This document shows positions 46,498 to 59,732 of a DNA stretch of 64,000 nucleotides, one piece after another (the stretch's first letter is position 1; the number at the start of each line of letters is the position of its first letter). The stretch lies in NCBI GenBank assembly GCA_015488885.1, contig WFMW01000066.1, forward strand, positions 29,057-93,056, written 5' to 3'. Made by a program: the position numbers and the translations under genes. The notes under the pieces are model-generated. The model was given only the letters and a program-made list of their open reading frames with translations. It searched no databases and was not told where the DNA came from. The DNA comes from Gammaproteobacteria bacterium. Lineage in GTDB: Bacteria > Pseudomonadota > Gammaproteobacteria > SZUA-229.

Positions 46498-47373
46498 CTA
46501 TTCAAAGACAACGGTACGATTTTTATAGACCAGTAAATCATGATGTACATGATGACGTACGGCTCTGGCAAGAACAATTTTTTCCAGATCGCGGCCTATA
46601 CGAATAATATCTTCAACACTGTGTTTGTGATTGATATGCACCACGTCCTGTTCAATAATTGGCCCGGCATCAAGTTCAGCAGTCACATAATGACTGGTTG
46701 CACCAATAATTTTAACCCCGCGTTCATAGGCAGAATGGTAGGGACGGCCACCTGGAAAAGCCGGCAGGAAGGAATGATGAATATTAATGATACGTTGTGA
46801 ATAATCTTTTACAAAATTATCACTCAAAACCTGCATATAGCGAGCCAGTACAATAAAATCGATATTATGTTCGGCAAGTAATATACGTTGTTTATTTTCC
46901 TGTTGCTGTTTGTTTTCCCGGTTTATTGCCAGCATGTGGTATTCAATACCCAGGCGTTCAGCCGCCGTCTTCATATCCGGGTGGTTACTGATAATCAGTG
47001 GAATGTCTACTTCCAGCTCACCACTTTCATACCTGGCCAGTAAATCATAAAAGCAGTGCGCCATTTTTGAAACATATAAAGCCATTCTGGGTTTTTCATC
47101 AGAGAAATGCAGTTCTGCATTCATGCCGTAACGATCACCAACCAGGGTCGAAAAATACTCGGCTATTTTCTCGCGCTGGATGACAAAATCTTTTAAGTCC
47201 CATTCAACGCGCATAAAAAACACGCCGTTTTCCCGATCCACGTGCTGGTCTAAATAAAGAATATTACCGCCATTATTGTGAATAAAGTCGGTAATCGCAA
47301 CCACCAGACCCGGCCTGTCATTGCAATGGATTAAAAGAATGGCTGATTGTTTTATTTCATTATTCATTGTCAT
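46498..47373 (-). CDS. purU: Formyltetrahydrofolate deformylase
   Basis: A 291-residue enzyme releasing formate from 10-formyl-THF. An N-terminal ACT domain (LLIHCNDRPGLVVAITDFI) is followed by a formyltransferase-like domain with catalytic Asn and His in INIHHSFLPAFPGG and Asp in the ELDAGPIIEQD segment. Two starts are possible two codons apart. It lies between mnmE and mnmG. Confidence 0.93.
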   Translation of the reverse strand: MTMNNEIKQSAILLIHCNDRPGLVVAITDFIHNNGGNILYLDQHVDRENGVFFMRVEWDLKDFVIQREKIAEYFSTLVGDRYGMNAELHFSDEKPRMALYVSKMAHCFYDLLARYESGELEVDIPLIISNHPDMKTAAERLGIEYHMLAINRENKQQQENKQRILLAEHNIDFIVLARYMQVLSDNFVKDYSQRIINIHHSFLPAFPGGRPYHSAYERGVKIIGATSHYVTAELDAGPIIEQDVVHINHKHSVEDIIRIGRDLEKIVLARAVRHHVHHDLLVYKNRTVVFE

Positions 47374-47443
47374 TTTATTATGATTAAGCAGAGTAAGTAT
47401 CAGGCTGAGATAAAATTATCATACTTAATCAGAGCTTTCTTAA

Positions 47444-48799
47444 CTATTTACCAATACAGAAATCTGCAAAGATACGTCCTAATAAATCATCACTACTGAA
47501 TTCACCGGTTATGCTTGATAAAACAGCTTGCGCCAGACGTAATTCTTCTGCAACTAATTCTCCTGCCTGTAATTCCTGCAGGTTTTTATGTGCACAAATT
47601 AAATGTTTTTCTGCCTGATTAATGGCATCAAGATGTCTACGTCGTGCAATAAACTGACCTTCGTTATACTGCTGATAACCCATACATGTTTTAAGATGTT
47701 GTTTTAGCAGGTTGATACCCTCACCGGTTTTTGCCGATAAATAAATACTGGTTTCTGCCGCATCAATACATTCAGCCTTATGCTGTATTTTATCAATTTT
47801 ATTATAGATCAATGTTACCCCTGCATGTTCGGATAACTGATCCAGCACCGGTCTTTCATTTTCTTCACTGTCTATAACCAGTAATACCCGGTCGGCTTTC
47901 TGTATCATCTGTTTTGCACGTTTAACCCCTTCGCGTTCAACAATATCATAGCTGTCACGCAAACCTGCCGTATCAATAATATGCAGGGGCAAACCATCTA
48001 TCTGAATATGTTCGCGTAAAATATCACGCGTCGTACCAGGTATCTCCGTTACGATGGCGGATTCCTGGCCTGCAAGTTGATTGAGTAAGCTGGATTTTCC
48101 CGCATTGGGTTTACCGGCAATCACTACGGTCATACCTTCTTTTAACAATCGCCCCTGCCTGGCCGATTGTTTTATCTGTTGCAGATTCTGTTGAATAGTT
48201 GTTATCTGCTTCACAAGTGCATTATCAGCCAGAAAATCAATTTCCTCTTCAGGAAAATCCAGTGCCGATTCGACATGCATTCTTAACTGAATTAATTGTT
48301 CTACCAGCTGATGAATCAATCTGGAAAAAGTTCCCTGCATTGAACTTACTGCGGCACGTGCAGCAACTTCACTATCCGCAGCAATTAAATCAGCGATGGC
48401 TTCTGCCTGAGCCAGATCTATTTTTTCATTGAGAAATGCGCGTTCGGAAAATTCACCGGCTCGTGCTGGCCTGGCTCCCAGTTTTATAATTTGTTGCAAT
48501 AAAATATCAAGGACAACCGGGCCACCATGAGCATGAAATTCAATAACATCTTCACCAGTAAAGGAGTGAGGCGCTGCAAAATATAAAACCAGGCCCTTAT
48601 CGATCAGCTTATTATTTTCATCCACAAAATTTCCATAATCTGCCTGTCGTGGGGGAGGGCAGTAGCTGAATATTTTTTGTACAATGGTTTTTGATAACGG
48701 GCCGGAAACCCGAATAATACCCACTCCACCCTGGCCGGGTGGGGTGGCAATAGCAGCAATTGTTTGTATTATTACCATGTCAATACCCGAGTTAGCCAT
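47444..48799 (-). CDS. mnmE: tRNA modification GTPase MnmE (TrmE)
   Basis: A 451-residue GTPase, partner of MnmG. The N-terminal formyl-folate-binding domain (IAAIATPPGQGGVGIIRVSGP), an inserted G domain (GKPNAGKSSLLNQL, DTAGLRD, NKID) and the C-terminal FCIGK box with the catalytic Cys are all present. The ATG at 48778 is an alternative start nearer the usual family N-terminus. Confidence 0.96.
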   Translation of the reverse strand: MANSGIDMVIIQTIAAIATPPGQGGVGIIRVSGPLSKTIVQKIFSYCPPPRQADYGNFVDENNKLIDKGLVLYFAAPHSFTGEDVIEFHAHGGPVVLDILLQQIIKLGARPARAGEFSERAFLNEKIDLAQAEAIADLIAADSEVAARAAVSSMQGTFSRLIHQLVEQLIQLRMHVESALDFPEEEIDFLADNALVKQITTIQQNLQQIKQSARQGRLLKEGMTVVIAGKPNAGKSSLLNQLAGQESAIVTEIPGTTRDILREHIQIDGLPLHIIDTAGLRDSYDIVEREGVKRAKQMIQKADRVLLVIDSEENERPVLDQLSEHAGVTLIYNKIDKIQHKAECIDAAETSIYLSAKTGEGINLLKQHLKTCMGYQQYNEGQFIARRRHLDAINQAEKHLICAHKNLQELQAGELVAEELRLAQAVLSSITGEFSSDDLLGRIFADFCIGK

Positions 48800-48828
48800 T
48801 CTCGGATAGTTTCTCAGGACAAGCCGAA

Positions 48829-50502
48829 TTATTTCGCGTTTTCAATCCGTCTGGTAATAACATATTGTTGCGAAATAGACAGAATATTATTGACTACCCA
48901 GTAAAGTACCAGCCCGGATGGGAAAAAGGCGAACATAAAACTGAATGCAAAAGGCATTACCTGAAAAATTTTCTGCTGAATCGGGTCAACCGGTGCCGGG
49001 TTAAGCTTTTGTTGAATAAACATTGATATCCCCATTAATATTGGCAAAATATAATACGGGTCTTTACCTGTCAGGTTGGTTATCCAGAAGATAAAGGGAG
49101 CATGTCGCATTTCAACACTGCCTAATAATACCCAGTATAAAGCAAGAAATACCGGCATCTGTACCAGTATGGGTAAACAACCGCCCATGGGGTTAATTTT
49201 TTCTTTTTTATACATACCCATCATGGCTTTGCTCATTGCCTGACGGTCATCACCAAAGCGTTCCTTCAACTGTTTTATGCGCGGCGCAACAAGCCGCATT
49301 CTTGCCATCGAACGGTAACTCATTTCTGACAGTTTATAAAATGCCAGTTTGACACTTATGGTCAGTAATATAATTGCCCAGCCCCAGTTACCGGTTATTG
49401 TATGGAAAAAATTCAGTAACCAGAACAAGGGTTTTGCAATAATCGTTAATATTCCATAGTCAACGGTTAAATCCAGACCCGGCTCTATCTTTTCAAGTTC
49501 ATATTGTAATTTTGGGCTAACAACCAGACGATTTTTAATGACTAATGTTTTTCCTGGTTGAACACTAAGTGCAGGGGAACGTACGCCTAAAATATACTCG
49601 TCTTTTTTTGCCAGATATCGACTGTAATACAAATTATTCTTTGCTTTTTGTGGAATCCATGCAGTAATAAAGTAATGATCAATAATGGCTAACCAGCCAT
49701 TATTAAGATTTTCCTTGATATTTTTTTCTGCCATATCCTTGAATTTGTGTTTTTCATATTTAATTTTATCATTATATAACACACCACCTTTATAACTTCG
49801 GTCAAACTTGTTTTTATGGGCTGTTGGGGGGATGTGGGCAATCTGCATATAATCACTACCCGTCCATTTTTCATTACTGGCTGTAACATAATAATTAACA
49901 TTCACCACATAACTATCACGTTTAAAAATCAGTACTTTTTTTACCTTTAAGCCTTGATTATTTTGCCAGTACAGGGGAACCTTTATTTCATTCTGACCAT
50001 TAGCCAACTGGTAATTTAGTTTTTCTGCTTTATATATTGCATTATGAGAGGGTGAGAATCCTTTTTGTGCAGAAACCAGACCCGATTGAACAACCTGAAA
50101 CTGATTTGCACTGGTTGACAACAAATGAACTTTTTTACTTTTATCATTTGCCTTTTCAAGGTAATGAAGTAATACCAGTTGTTTAATATCACCACCTCGC
50201 GTGTCAATTTTGGCATCGATCAAATCGGTTTTAACATGTATATAGGTGGCCGGTGTTTTATTCTCAGTCACTGCTGGTGTAATCTGTTTCTCTTTTACTG
50301 CTACTGCCTGGGGAATAATTCCCGCTGATGTTGTTTTATCCGACTGTGGTGATTGTGCTGTCCCCTGTTGTTTCAGCGTTTGTGAACTTGCTGCAGGATT
50401 AGCCGCAAGCGGCTTAGGCTCATAAGTGACCTGCCATTTGGCCCATATCAGATAGATAATAAAAAATAAAGTGATATAAAGTAAAACGCGTTGATTGCCC
50501 AT
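48829..50502 (-). CDS. yidC: Membrane protein insertase YidC
   Basis: A 557-residue inner-membrane insertase: an N-terminal helix (VLLYITLFFIIYLIW), a large periplasmic beta-domain, and five C-terminal helices with the conserved cytoplasmic segment MARMRLVAPRIKQLKERFGDDRQ and GGCLPILVQMPVFLALYW. It belongs to the rpmH-rnpA-yidD-yidC block. Confidence 0.96.
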   Translation of the reverse strand: MGNQRVLLYITLFFIIYLIWAKWQVTYEPKPLAANPAASSQTLKQQGTAQSPQSDKTTSAGIIPQAVAVKEKQITPAVTENKTPATYIHVKTDLIDAKIDTRGGDIKQLVLLHYLEKANDKSKKVHLLSTSANQFQVVQSGLVSAQKGFSPSHNAIYKAEKLNYQLANGQNEIKVPLYWQNNQGLKVKKVLIFKRDSYVVNVNYYVTASNEKWTGSDYMQIAHIPPTAHKNKFDRSYKGGVLYNDKIKYEKHKFKDMAEKNIKENLNNGWLAIIDHYFITAWIPQKAKNNLYYSRYLAKKDEYILGVRSPALSVQPGKTLVIKNRLVVSPKLQYELEKIEPGLDLTVDYGILTIIAKPLFWLLNFFHTITGNWGWAIILLTISVKLAFYKLSEMSYRSMARMRLVAPRIKQLKERFGDDRQAMSKAMMGMYKKEKINPMGGCLPILVQMPVFLALYWVLLGSVEMRHAPFIFWITNLTGKDPYYILPILMGISMFIQQKLNPAPVDPIQQKIFQVMPFAFSFMFAFFPSGLVLYWVVNNILSISQQYVITRRIENAK

Positions 50503-50590
50503 TATGTTTCCAAAACGTTATTAAATATATTATTAAATATAAAAGTAGTACCCAAATTAATAAAACGATCTGGGGCAGACTTCTTAAGTA

Positions 50591-50836
50591 TTATTTAGAT
50601 GGTATTTTTTTTTCAACTACTGTTTTTGCCGGTACCGGATCATAACCACCCTCATGCCAGGGATGACAACGTAAAATACGGCGTACTGCTAACCATAAAC
50701 CCTTTGTTATACCAAAACGTTCAATCGCTTCGATAGAATAATGTGAGCAGCAAGGTGTATAACGACAACTTGGTGCAATATACGGGCTAATTGCATATTG
50801 ATATATACGAATAAAAAAAATGACTATTTTTCGCAT
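50591..50836 (-). CDS. yidD: Membrane protein insertion efficiency factor YidD
   Basis: An 81-residue protein with the family core [31 protein letters not shown] and [13 protein letters not shown], two conserved cysteine groups. It overlaps rnpA by 13 bp and precedes yidC. Confidence 0.93.
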   Translation of the reverse strand: MRKIVIFFIRIYQYAISPYIAPSCRYTPCCSHYSIEAIERFGITKGLWLAVRRILRCHPWHEGGYDPVPAKTVVEKKIPSK

Positions 50837-51174
50837 ATTTCAAGGACTCGTTTATTTGCTCGTTGCCAGTGTTTTTCAAGTGAAAGGAATAGTTGCTGAT
50901 TTGTTGCTTTAACACTCTTATTGCCCGCTAACACGATAAAATCAGCATGATACAAATAACTGGTATGACGAAAACTTTCTCTGGTAAGTCGTTTAAGTCG
51001 ATTACGTGATACAGATAGTTTCGCTTTTTTCTTTGATATGACCAGCCCAAGACGGGCATGAGCCAGATTATTTGGCCTGGCTAGAACGGTAAAAAAACCA
51101 TCACTCGAACGTACTGCATGGTCAAAAACATATTTATATTGCTGCGCATTTAATAAACGTTGATGTTTAGTCAA
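50824..51174 (-). CDS. rnpA: Ribonuclease P protein component
   Basis: A 116-residue basic protein with the RNR signature ([14 protein letters not shown]) and [17 protein letters not shown]. It binds the RNase P RNA and helps mature tRNA 5' ends. It lies 29 bp after rpmH and overlaps yidD. Confidence 0.95.
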   Translation of the reverse strand: MTKHQRLLNAQQYKYVFDHAVRSSDGFFTVLARPNNLAHARLGLVISKKKAKLSVSRNRLKRLTRESFRHTSYLYHADFIVLAGNKSVKATNQQLFLSLEKHWQRANKRVLEICEK

Positions 51175-51203
51175 TTTCCGGGTGGTGGTTTTTAAACCCG
51201 TCT

Positions 51204-51338
51204 TTAAACCGTTAATTGATGACGACCCTTGGCACGTCTATTTTTCAATACCTTACGGCCACCTACAGTGCGACTGCGCGCACGAAAGCCATGCGTTCTG
51301 GCACGTTTCAAGCAACTTGGTTGAAATGTTCTTTTCAT
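51204..51338 (-). CDS. rpmH: Ribosomal protein L34
   Basis: A 44-residue basic protein beginning [18 protein letters not shown] and ending GRHQLTV, the L34 signature, read on the minus strand; short enough to be missed by length filters. The usual residue after QPS is an asparagine or valine; here CLK is present. It is first in the conserved rpmH-rnpA-yidD-yidC order. Confidence 0.97.
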   Translation of the reverse strand: MKRTFQPSCLKRARTHGFRARSRTVGGRKVLKNRRAKGRHQLTV

Positions 51339-51774
51339 GATTCTACTACCTTACCTTATAAATTGTATTGCTAAAATTCGTATTGTTAATATTAAGCACC
51401 CCAGTCAGATCTACCCGACTCCGGCGAACCCGGCATTTTACCTATGTCATTAGTGATAGTCAAAGATTAAGAGAGATTAAGGGAACTCTAAACAAGTCGT
51501 GAATACGCATCTTGCGTGCCTGGTTTTTTTAGCGTGCTGGAGCAATAACATAATGTCATCCACTTATTAGTAGATAAGCATAAATAACAGGTATACAATA
51601 AACTGTTCGGGGTAATATATAAAAATCGATAACACGATTAAACCTGTAGTCATAGATTCAGGTTTAAATTATTAAGTAGCAATATCATTAGTTATAAATG
51701 TTACTTATAAATCGTTAGTTATAATCATTCCCTTTTTATGATTTTTAAATCCATTATTTTCGCGGGGTTGTTGC
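51339..51774. other. rpmH-dnaA divergent gap
   Basis: 436 bp separating the minus-strand rpmH block from plus-strand dnaA. It must hold both promoters. I find no exact TTATNCACA box, only a near match TCATCCACT around 51556. The gap is AT-rich near dnaA. The strand switch makes it an origin candidate by position, but the box count is against it. Confidence 0.5.
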
Positions 51775-53157
51775 GTGAGCAAAACAATGTGGTCGAATTG
51801 CTTGCAGCGATTAGAGAGCGAATTATCTGATCAGCAGCTTAATACCTGGATACGCCCACTCCAGGTTATAGAAAAACATAATAAAATCAAATTATTAGCA
51901 CCGAATCGTTTTGTACTTGACTGGGTTAATCAAAATTTTCAGGAAAAAATCCAGTCTATTCTAGTTGATCTTGATACCAGCAAAAATATTCAGCTGGTTG
52001 TTGAAATAGGTAGTCAAACGACTACCCCGGCACCTCAAACAATTAACCATGCCCCAGATCAGGTTAGTCCATCAAGCACTTTTACTTCTCATTCCAGTGC
52101 CACAACACATCGTTCTACACCACCGAAAAGCATGGTTGAGCATAATATCAATCCCATGTTTACCTTTGATAACTTTGTTGAGGGTAAATCCAATCAGCTA
52201 GCTAAAGCAGCGTCTATTCAGGTTGCACAAAACCCGGGCAAAGCCTATAACCCCCTGTTCTTTTATGGTGGCGTTGGTTTAGGCAAAACCCATTTAATGC
52301 ATGCAGTGGGTAATATGATGTTACAGAATAACCCTGATGCCAGAATTACTTATATCCATTCTGAACGTTTTGTCGGTAATATGGTAAAAGCATTACAGCA
52401 TAATGCTATTGATGCATTCAAACAACACTACCGTTCACTTGATGCAATATTAGTGGATGATATTCAATTTTTTGCCGGTAAGGAACGCTCTCAGGAAGAA
52501 TTTTTTCATACTTTTAATGCCTTACTCGAAGCTGGCCACCAGATTATTCTCACCTGTGATCGTTATCCTAAGGAAGTTGAGGGTCTGGAAGAAAGATTAC
52601 GTTCACGTTTTGGCTGGGGTTTACCTGTTTGTATTGAACCCCCTGAACTGGAAACCCGAGTAGCCATTTTGCAGAAAAAAGCCGAAGAATCAAATATTGA
52701 CCTGCCTACCGAAGTCGCTTTTTTTATTGCTAAACGTATTCGCTCAAATATACGCGAACTTGAAGGGGCTTTCCGCCGTGTACTGGCAACAGCTAATTTT
52801 ACTGGTAGTCCTGTTACCGTTGATTTTGCCAAAGAAGCCTTACGAGACTTAATTGCTTTACAGGATCGAACCATTACCATCGACAATATACAGAAAACCG
52901 TAGCGGAATATTATAAAATCAGAACATCTGATTTACTTTCAAATCGTCGCAGTCGTTCGATTACACGGCCTCGTCAGCTTGCTATGGCATTATCTAAAGA
53001 ATTAACCAACCATAGTTTACCTGAGATTGGTGCCGCCTTTGGTGGTCGAGATCATACGACTATATTACATGGCTGTAGAAAAGTAGCAGAATTAAGAGAA
53101 TCTGACTCGAGGATTAATGAGGATTATATAAATTTAATGCGAATTTTAAGTAATTAG
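51775..53157 (+). CDS. dnaA: Chromosomal replication initiator DnaA
   Basis: A 460-residue AAA+ initiator. GTG start with GGGG 7 bp upstream. Domain I ([25 protein letters not shown]) is followed by a Ser/Thr/Pro linker (about 80-120), Walker [10 protein letters not shown] (about 165), Walker [14 protein letters not shown], and the C-terminal DnaA-box-binding helices with [12 protein letters not shown]. The length is typical. Confidence 0.98.
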   Translation: MSKTMWSNCLQRLESELSDQQLNTWIRPLQVIEKHNKIKLLAPNRFVLDWVNQNFQEKIQSILVDLDTSKNIQLVVEIGSQTTTPAPQTINHAPDQVSPSSTFTSHSSATTHRSTPPKSMVEHNINPMFTFDNFVEGKSNQLAKAASIQVAQNPGKAYNPLFFYGGVGLGKTHLMHAVGNMMLQNNPDARITYIHSERFVGNMVKALQHNAIDAFKQHYRSLDAILVDDIQFFAGKERSQEEFFHTFNALLEAGHQIILTCDRYPKEVEGLEERLRSRFGWGLPVCIEPPELETRVAILQKKAEESNIDLPTEVAFFIAKRIRSNIRELEGAFRRVLATANFTGSPVTVDFAKEALRDLIALQDRTITIDNIQKTVAEYYKIRTSDLLSNRRSRSITRPRQLAMALSKELTNHSLPEIGAAFGGRDHTTILHGCRKVAELRESDSRINEDYINLMRILSN

Positions 53158-53438
53158 GTGCCAGAGATGGCTCCCAGATATTACATAGTTAAGCATAATA
53201 AACTGTGCATAAGTTGTTTTTAAGCTTCAGTTAAGTTGTAGACAAAATGGACTAAAATATTTATCCACAATTCATCGACAGTTAAAGCGCAGCTTACAAG
53301 CATTATTTTTGATAGGATAATTAACAATAATTCTATGATTTTATTACATTTATTAAGCTTATCCCCAAATATTAGTGGAACTAATAATAAACATAATATA
53401 TATAATATTTAACTATAATAAATATAACAGGCATCAAA
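53158..53438. other. dnaA-dnaN gap with DnaA boxes and AT-rich stretch
   Basis: 281 bp. TTATCCACA is exact at 53261-53269, TGTGCATAA (fits TTATNCACA) at 53204-53212, and TTATCCCCA is a one-mismatch box near 53360. A strongly AT-rich stretch (about 53385-53430) follows. It may be a second origin element or autoregulatory sites for dnaN. Confidence 0.5.
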
Positions 53439-54539
53439 ATGAAATTTAAGATTGAAAAGGAAACCCTATTACAACCTTTACAACAAATTATCGGGGCTGT
53501 CGAAAAAAAACAGACCATGCCCGCTTTATCAAATGTATTAATTCGTGCAACAGAAGATGCTATAACTTTCACAGCCACTGATCTTGAAATAGAACTAATT
53601 AGCCAGCTAGCAATGATTATTGATCAACCTGGTGAAATTACTTTACCTGCAAGAAAATTACTTGATATATGTAAGTCTTTGAATAATAATGCTATTATCC
53701 AATTTTCTATTAACGATAATAAAGCATTAATTCAATCGAGTAAAAGTCGTTTTACACTTACCACATTACCTGCTGCTGATTTTCCTTCTCTTGAAAGCAT
53801 TGATAATGTCCAGTCAATAACTATCACTCAAAATTTATTACATGACTTGATCGATAAAACCGCTTTTGCCATGGCACAACAGGATGTACGTTATTACCTT
53901 AATGGTTTAATGCTGGAAGTGAGTACCAATGTTTTAACTGCGGTAGCAACCGACGGTCATCGTTTAGCCTATGCTAAAAAGGAAATTGACTATGAGGCTG
54001 TTGATATTAAGCAAATTATCCTGCCGCGAAAGGGTGTTTTAGAACTCATGCGCTTACTCAATAACTCTGACGAAACCGTCACCTTAAATATTGGTACTAA
54101 TCATTTACAAATACAATTTAATACTATTCAGTTAACATCAAAATTAATTGATGGACGTTTTCCAGATTATAACCGGGTGATGCCTGTAGAGCTTGATAAT
54201 ATTATTCTTGCAGATAGAGAACAATTACGCGCTGCCTTAATGCGTGCATCGATTCTTTCAAATGAAAAATACCGGGGCATACGTTTAATTTTACGAAAAA
54301 ATTTAATGTTATTGCAGGCACAAAACCCGGATCAGGAAGAAGCGGATATTGAAGTTGAAGTCGATTATAACGGTGACGATATTGAAATAGGCTTTAATGT
54401 CAATTATATGCTGGATGTATTGAATGTGTGTGATTCGACTATTATTCAGCTCGCCTTACATGATTCCAATAGCAGTTTTCTTCTGAGCTATCCTGATCAG
54501 CAGGACGCTAAATATGTCATTATGCCAATGAGATTATAA
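53439..54539 (+). CDS. dnaN: DNA polymerase III sliding clamp
   Basis: A 366-residue beta clamp with the three repeated domains. Recognised by LSNVLIRATEDAITFTATDLEIELI, the ATDGHRLAY motif, and the C-terminal VIMPMRL hydrophobic pocket. It is in the standard dnaA-dnaN-recF-gyrB order. A small CACTCT/AGAGTG hairpin (54551-54569) follows the stop. Confidence 0.97.
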   Translation: MKFKIEKETLLQPLQQIIGAVEKKQTMPALSNVLIRATEDAITFTATDLEIELISQLAMIIDQPGEITLPARKLLDICKSLNNNAIIQFSINDNKALIQSSKSRFTLTTLPAADFPSLESIDNVQSITITQNLLHDLIDKTAFAMAQQDVRYYLNGLMLEVSTNVLTAVATDGHRLAYAKKEIDYEAVDIKQIILPRKGVLELMRLLNNSDETVTLNIGTNHLQIQFNTIQLTSKLIDGRFPDYNRVMPVELDNIILADREQLRAALMRASILSNEKYRGIRLILRKNLMLLQAQNPDQEEADIEVEVDYNGDDIEIGFNVNYMLDVLNVCDSTIIQLALHDSNSSFLLSYPDQQDAKYVIMPMRL

Positions 54540-54607
54540 ATATAACCCTACACTCTGCTACTTAGAGTGAGTTATTTAATTAGCCTTTTAACGAACCAGT
54601 TATCGCA

Positions 54608-55687
54608 ATGCGTTTAACGCAACTGCAAGTAAGTAATTTCCGTAATATTGAATCCATTCAATGTCAATTTGATCCTCAGGTAAATTTAATTACCGGGAAT
54701 AATGCAGCGGGCAAAACCAGTTTACTTGAATCTATATATTATCTTAGTCATCTTCGTTCATTTCGTAGTCATCAACTATCTGATCTCATTCGTCGCGATA
54801 CACAATACCTGCAAATTTTTGCCCAAACACTTTCTAAAGAGAATTTAATGATTCCCATGGGCATTCGCCGAAGTAGAAATAAAACTACTATTCGGTTTAA
54901 TCACCGATCGGTTAACCGGGTTTCGGATATTGCAGCAAAATTTCCTGTGTTATCGATACATCCAGATAGCTATAAGCTAATTACCGGTAGTCCAGTTCAA
55001 CGTCGGCAATATATGGATTGGGGAGTGTTCCACGTGGAACAGGACTTTTTTCAATCATGGCGATTGTTTCGTCAATCACTGGCACAACGTAATGCTGCGC
55101 TTAAGTCACGTGAAGGTAAGGTTTACTGCCAGCTGTGGGATAAAATTATTGTTGAGCATGCAAATTATATTGATCAGTTTCGTCAGACATATATTGATGC
55201 ATTACAGCATTATTTATTAAGCCTGGCTAAATTATTCTTTCATAGGGATGAACTTTCGATTGAATATAAACGTGGTTGGTCTACAGACATAACCTTAGAA
55301 GAACTATTAATTAAAGAGTTTGAAAAAGATAAGCTAAAAGGCTATACCTGTTATGGGCCTCACAGGGCAGAAATTATTATCAAAGTTAACGGACAATCTG
55401 CACAAAATGGTATTTCTCGTGGTCAACAGAAAACATTAGTTGCTTTGATGCGATTAGCTCAGGCACAGCACTTTACAGATACTCGTCAGCAATTATGTAT
55501 TTTATTATATGATGATCTGGCCGCTGAACTGGATGGTCATCATCGTGAAATGATATTATCTGTGTTATCAAAAATGCATGTCCAGTTGTTTTTAACTACC
55601 ATTGAAGCGGATCAGATTGACCTCAGTAGCTGGTCATCAAAAAAAATGTTTCACGTGGAACATGGATGTATGAAAGACCTGATATAA
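54608..55687 (+). CDS. recF: DNA replication and repair protein RecF
   Basis: A 359-residue SMC-like ATPase that loads RecA at gaps. Walker A is GNNAAGKTSLLE (about residues 30-41), signature ISRGQQKTL, Walker B (LLYDDLAAELD). It is complete and carries two parS-like sites within its coding sequence. Confidence 0.96.
   Translation: MRLTQLQVSNFRNIESIQCQFDPQVNLITGNNAAGKTSLLESIYYLSHLRSFRSHQLSDLIRRDTQYLQIFAQTLSKENLMIPMGIRRSRNKTTIRFNHRSVNRVSDIAAKFPVLSIHPDSYKLITGSPVQRRQYMDWGVFHVEQDFFQSWRLFRQSLAQRNAALKSREGKVYCQLWDKIIVEHANYIDQFRQTYIDALQHYLLSLAKLFFHRDELSIEYKRGWSTDITLEELLIKEFEKDKLKGYTCYGPHRAEIIIKVNGQSAQNGISRGQQKTLVALMRLAQAQHFTDTRQQLCILLYDDLAAELDGHHREMILSVLSKMHVQLFLTTIEADQIDLSSWSSKKMFHVEHGCMKDLI
55026..55041. 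promoter_or_regulatory. parS site 1 inside recF
   Basis: TGTTCCACGTGGAACA is a perfect 16-bp palindrome and matches the parS core NCACGTGN used by chromosomal ParB. It lies in coding sequence. Confidence 0.8.
55647..55662. promoter_or_regulatory. parS site 2 inside recF
   Basis: TGTTTCACGTGGAACA differs from the palindrome at 55026 by one base and is a normal parS variant, near the recF 3' end. Confidence 0.75.
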
Positions 55688-55722
55688 TGCAACGTAATAA
55701 TAAAATCATCCATTTAAGATAA

Positions 55723-58158
<2,436 letters not shown>

Positions 58159-58265
58159 TATCATTATTAGGTAAAAATAAAAAAAGGCGTAAAAACGCAT
58201 TACAGGCTGTTTCATAAGACTCAAATAAATAAAATGGTTATTTTTTATTCAATTATTAATATTTT

Positions 58266-59732
58266 ATGAAATACAGTGATCTCAGAGATTTTATTGGCCA
58301 ACTGGAAAAAAAAGGTCTGTTAAAACGGATTCAGCTTGAAGTTGATCCCTATCTTGAAATAACCGAAATCTGTGACCGTACCTTAAAAGCAAAAGGCCCG
58401 GCACTATTATTTGAAAATATTAAAAATTCCACAGTTCCAATTCTGGCGAATCTATTTGGCACACCGGAACGCGTTGCGCTGGGCATGGGTGAAGAAAGTA
58501 TTACAGCCTTACGTGAAGTAGGGCAGTTACTGGCTTTTTTGAAAGAACCCGAACCACCGAAAGGCTTAAAAGATGCCTGGGAGAAAATGCCGATTTTTAA
58601 ACAGGTTTTGAATATGGCACCAAAGCAAATTAAAAAAGCTCCGTGTCAACAGATGGTTTATGAAAAGGACGATGTGGATATAAACAGTATCCCTGTTCAA
58701 ACCTGTTGGCCGGGTGATATTGCACCTTTAATTACCTGGGGGCTGGTGGTCACCCGCGGGCCGGAAAAAGAACGCCAGAATCTGGGTATTTATCGCCAGC
58801 AAGTGATTGCAAAAAATAAAGTCATTATGCGCTGGCTGGCACAACGCGGCGGTGCGCTGGATTTTCGTGAATGGCAACAGCAGCATCCGGGTGAACCGTT
58901 TCCTGTCGCGGTTGCACTGGGTGCGGATCCAGCGACCATTCTTGCAGCGGTAACACCTATTCCCGATACCCTGTCAGAATACGCCTTTGCTGGCTTATTG
59001 CGCGGTAGTAAAACCGAAGTTGTAAAATGTGGTTTAAATGATCTACAGGTGCCGGCCTCGGCAGAATATGTACTGGAAGGTTTTATTTACCCGGATGAGC
59101 TAGCCGAAGAGGGCCCCTATGGCGATCACACCGGCTATTATAATGAAGTCGAAACCTTCCCGGTGTTCACCATCGAACGTATCACCCACCGGAAAGACCC
59201 CATTTACCATTCAACCTATACCGGCCATCCACCCGATGAACCGGCGATATTAGGACTTGCTTTGAATGAAGTGTTTATCCCGATTCTGCAAAAACAGTTT
59301 CCGGAAATCATCGATTTTTATTTACCACCGGAAGGCTGTTCCTATCGTGTAGCCGTGGTAAGCATGAAAAAACAGTATCCCGGCCATGCCAAACGGGTAA
59401 TGATGGGAGTATGGTCGTATCTCAGGCAGTTTATGTACACCAAGTTTGTAATTGTGGTCGATGCAGACGTGAATACACGAAACTGGCAGGATGTTATCTG
59501 GGCAATGAGTACCCGTGTTGACCCGATACGTGATTTTACCATGATCGAAAATACCCCTATTGATTACCTGGATTTTGCCTCCCCGGTCTCGGGTCTGGGT
59601 TCCAAAGTCGGCATTGATGCCACCAATAAATTACCGGGTGAAACCCGTCGCGAATGGGGCACCCCGATTAAAATGGATGCAGCCGTAAAAGAAAAAATTG
59701 ACCAGATCTGGGAGCAGCTGGATATAAACTGA
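58266..59732 (+). CDS. ubiD: 4-hydroxy-3-polyprenylbenzoate decarboxylase UbiD
   Basis: A 488-residue decarboxylase of ubiquinone synthesis that uses prenylated FMN made by UbiX. Family segments include [49 protein letters not shown] and the catalytic Glu region of [14 protein letters not shown]. It is complete and lies 107 bp after gyrB. Confidence 0.95.
   Translation: MKYSDLRDFIGQLEKKGLLKRIQLEVDPYLEITEICDRTLKAKGPALLFENIKNSTVPILANLFGTPERVALGMGEESITALREVGQLLAFLKEPEPPKGLKDAWEKMPIFKQVLNMAPKQIKKAPCQQMVYEKDDVDINSIPVQTCWPGDIAPLITWGLVVTRGPEKERQNLGIYRQQVIAKNKVIMRWLAQRGGALDFREWQQQHPGEPFPVAVALGADPATILAAVTPIPDTLSEYAFAGLLRGSKTEVVKCGLNDLQVPASAEYVLEGFIYPDELAEEGPYGDHTGYYNEVETFPVFTIERITHRKDPIYHSTYTGHPPDEPAILGLALNEVFIPILQKQFPEIIDFYLPPEGCSYRVAVVSMKKQYPGHAKRVMMGVWSYLRQFMYTKFVIVVDADVNTRNWQDVIWAMSTRVDPIRDFTMIENTPIDYLDFASPVSGLGSKVGIDATNKLPGETRREWGTPIKMDAAVKEKIDQIWEQLDIN

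Noticed and set aside
51339..51774. Origin in the rpmH-dnaA gap
   Set aside because: No exact DnaA box found there, so kept only as a positional candidate.
55105..55120. A third parS-like site in recF (TCACGTGAA core)
   Set aside because: Only the core matches; the outer bases do not fit the 16-bp pattern.
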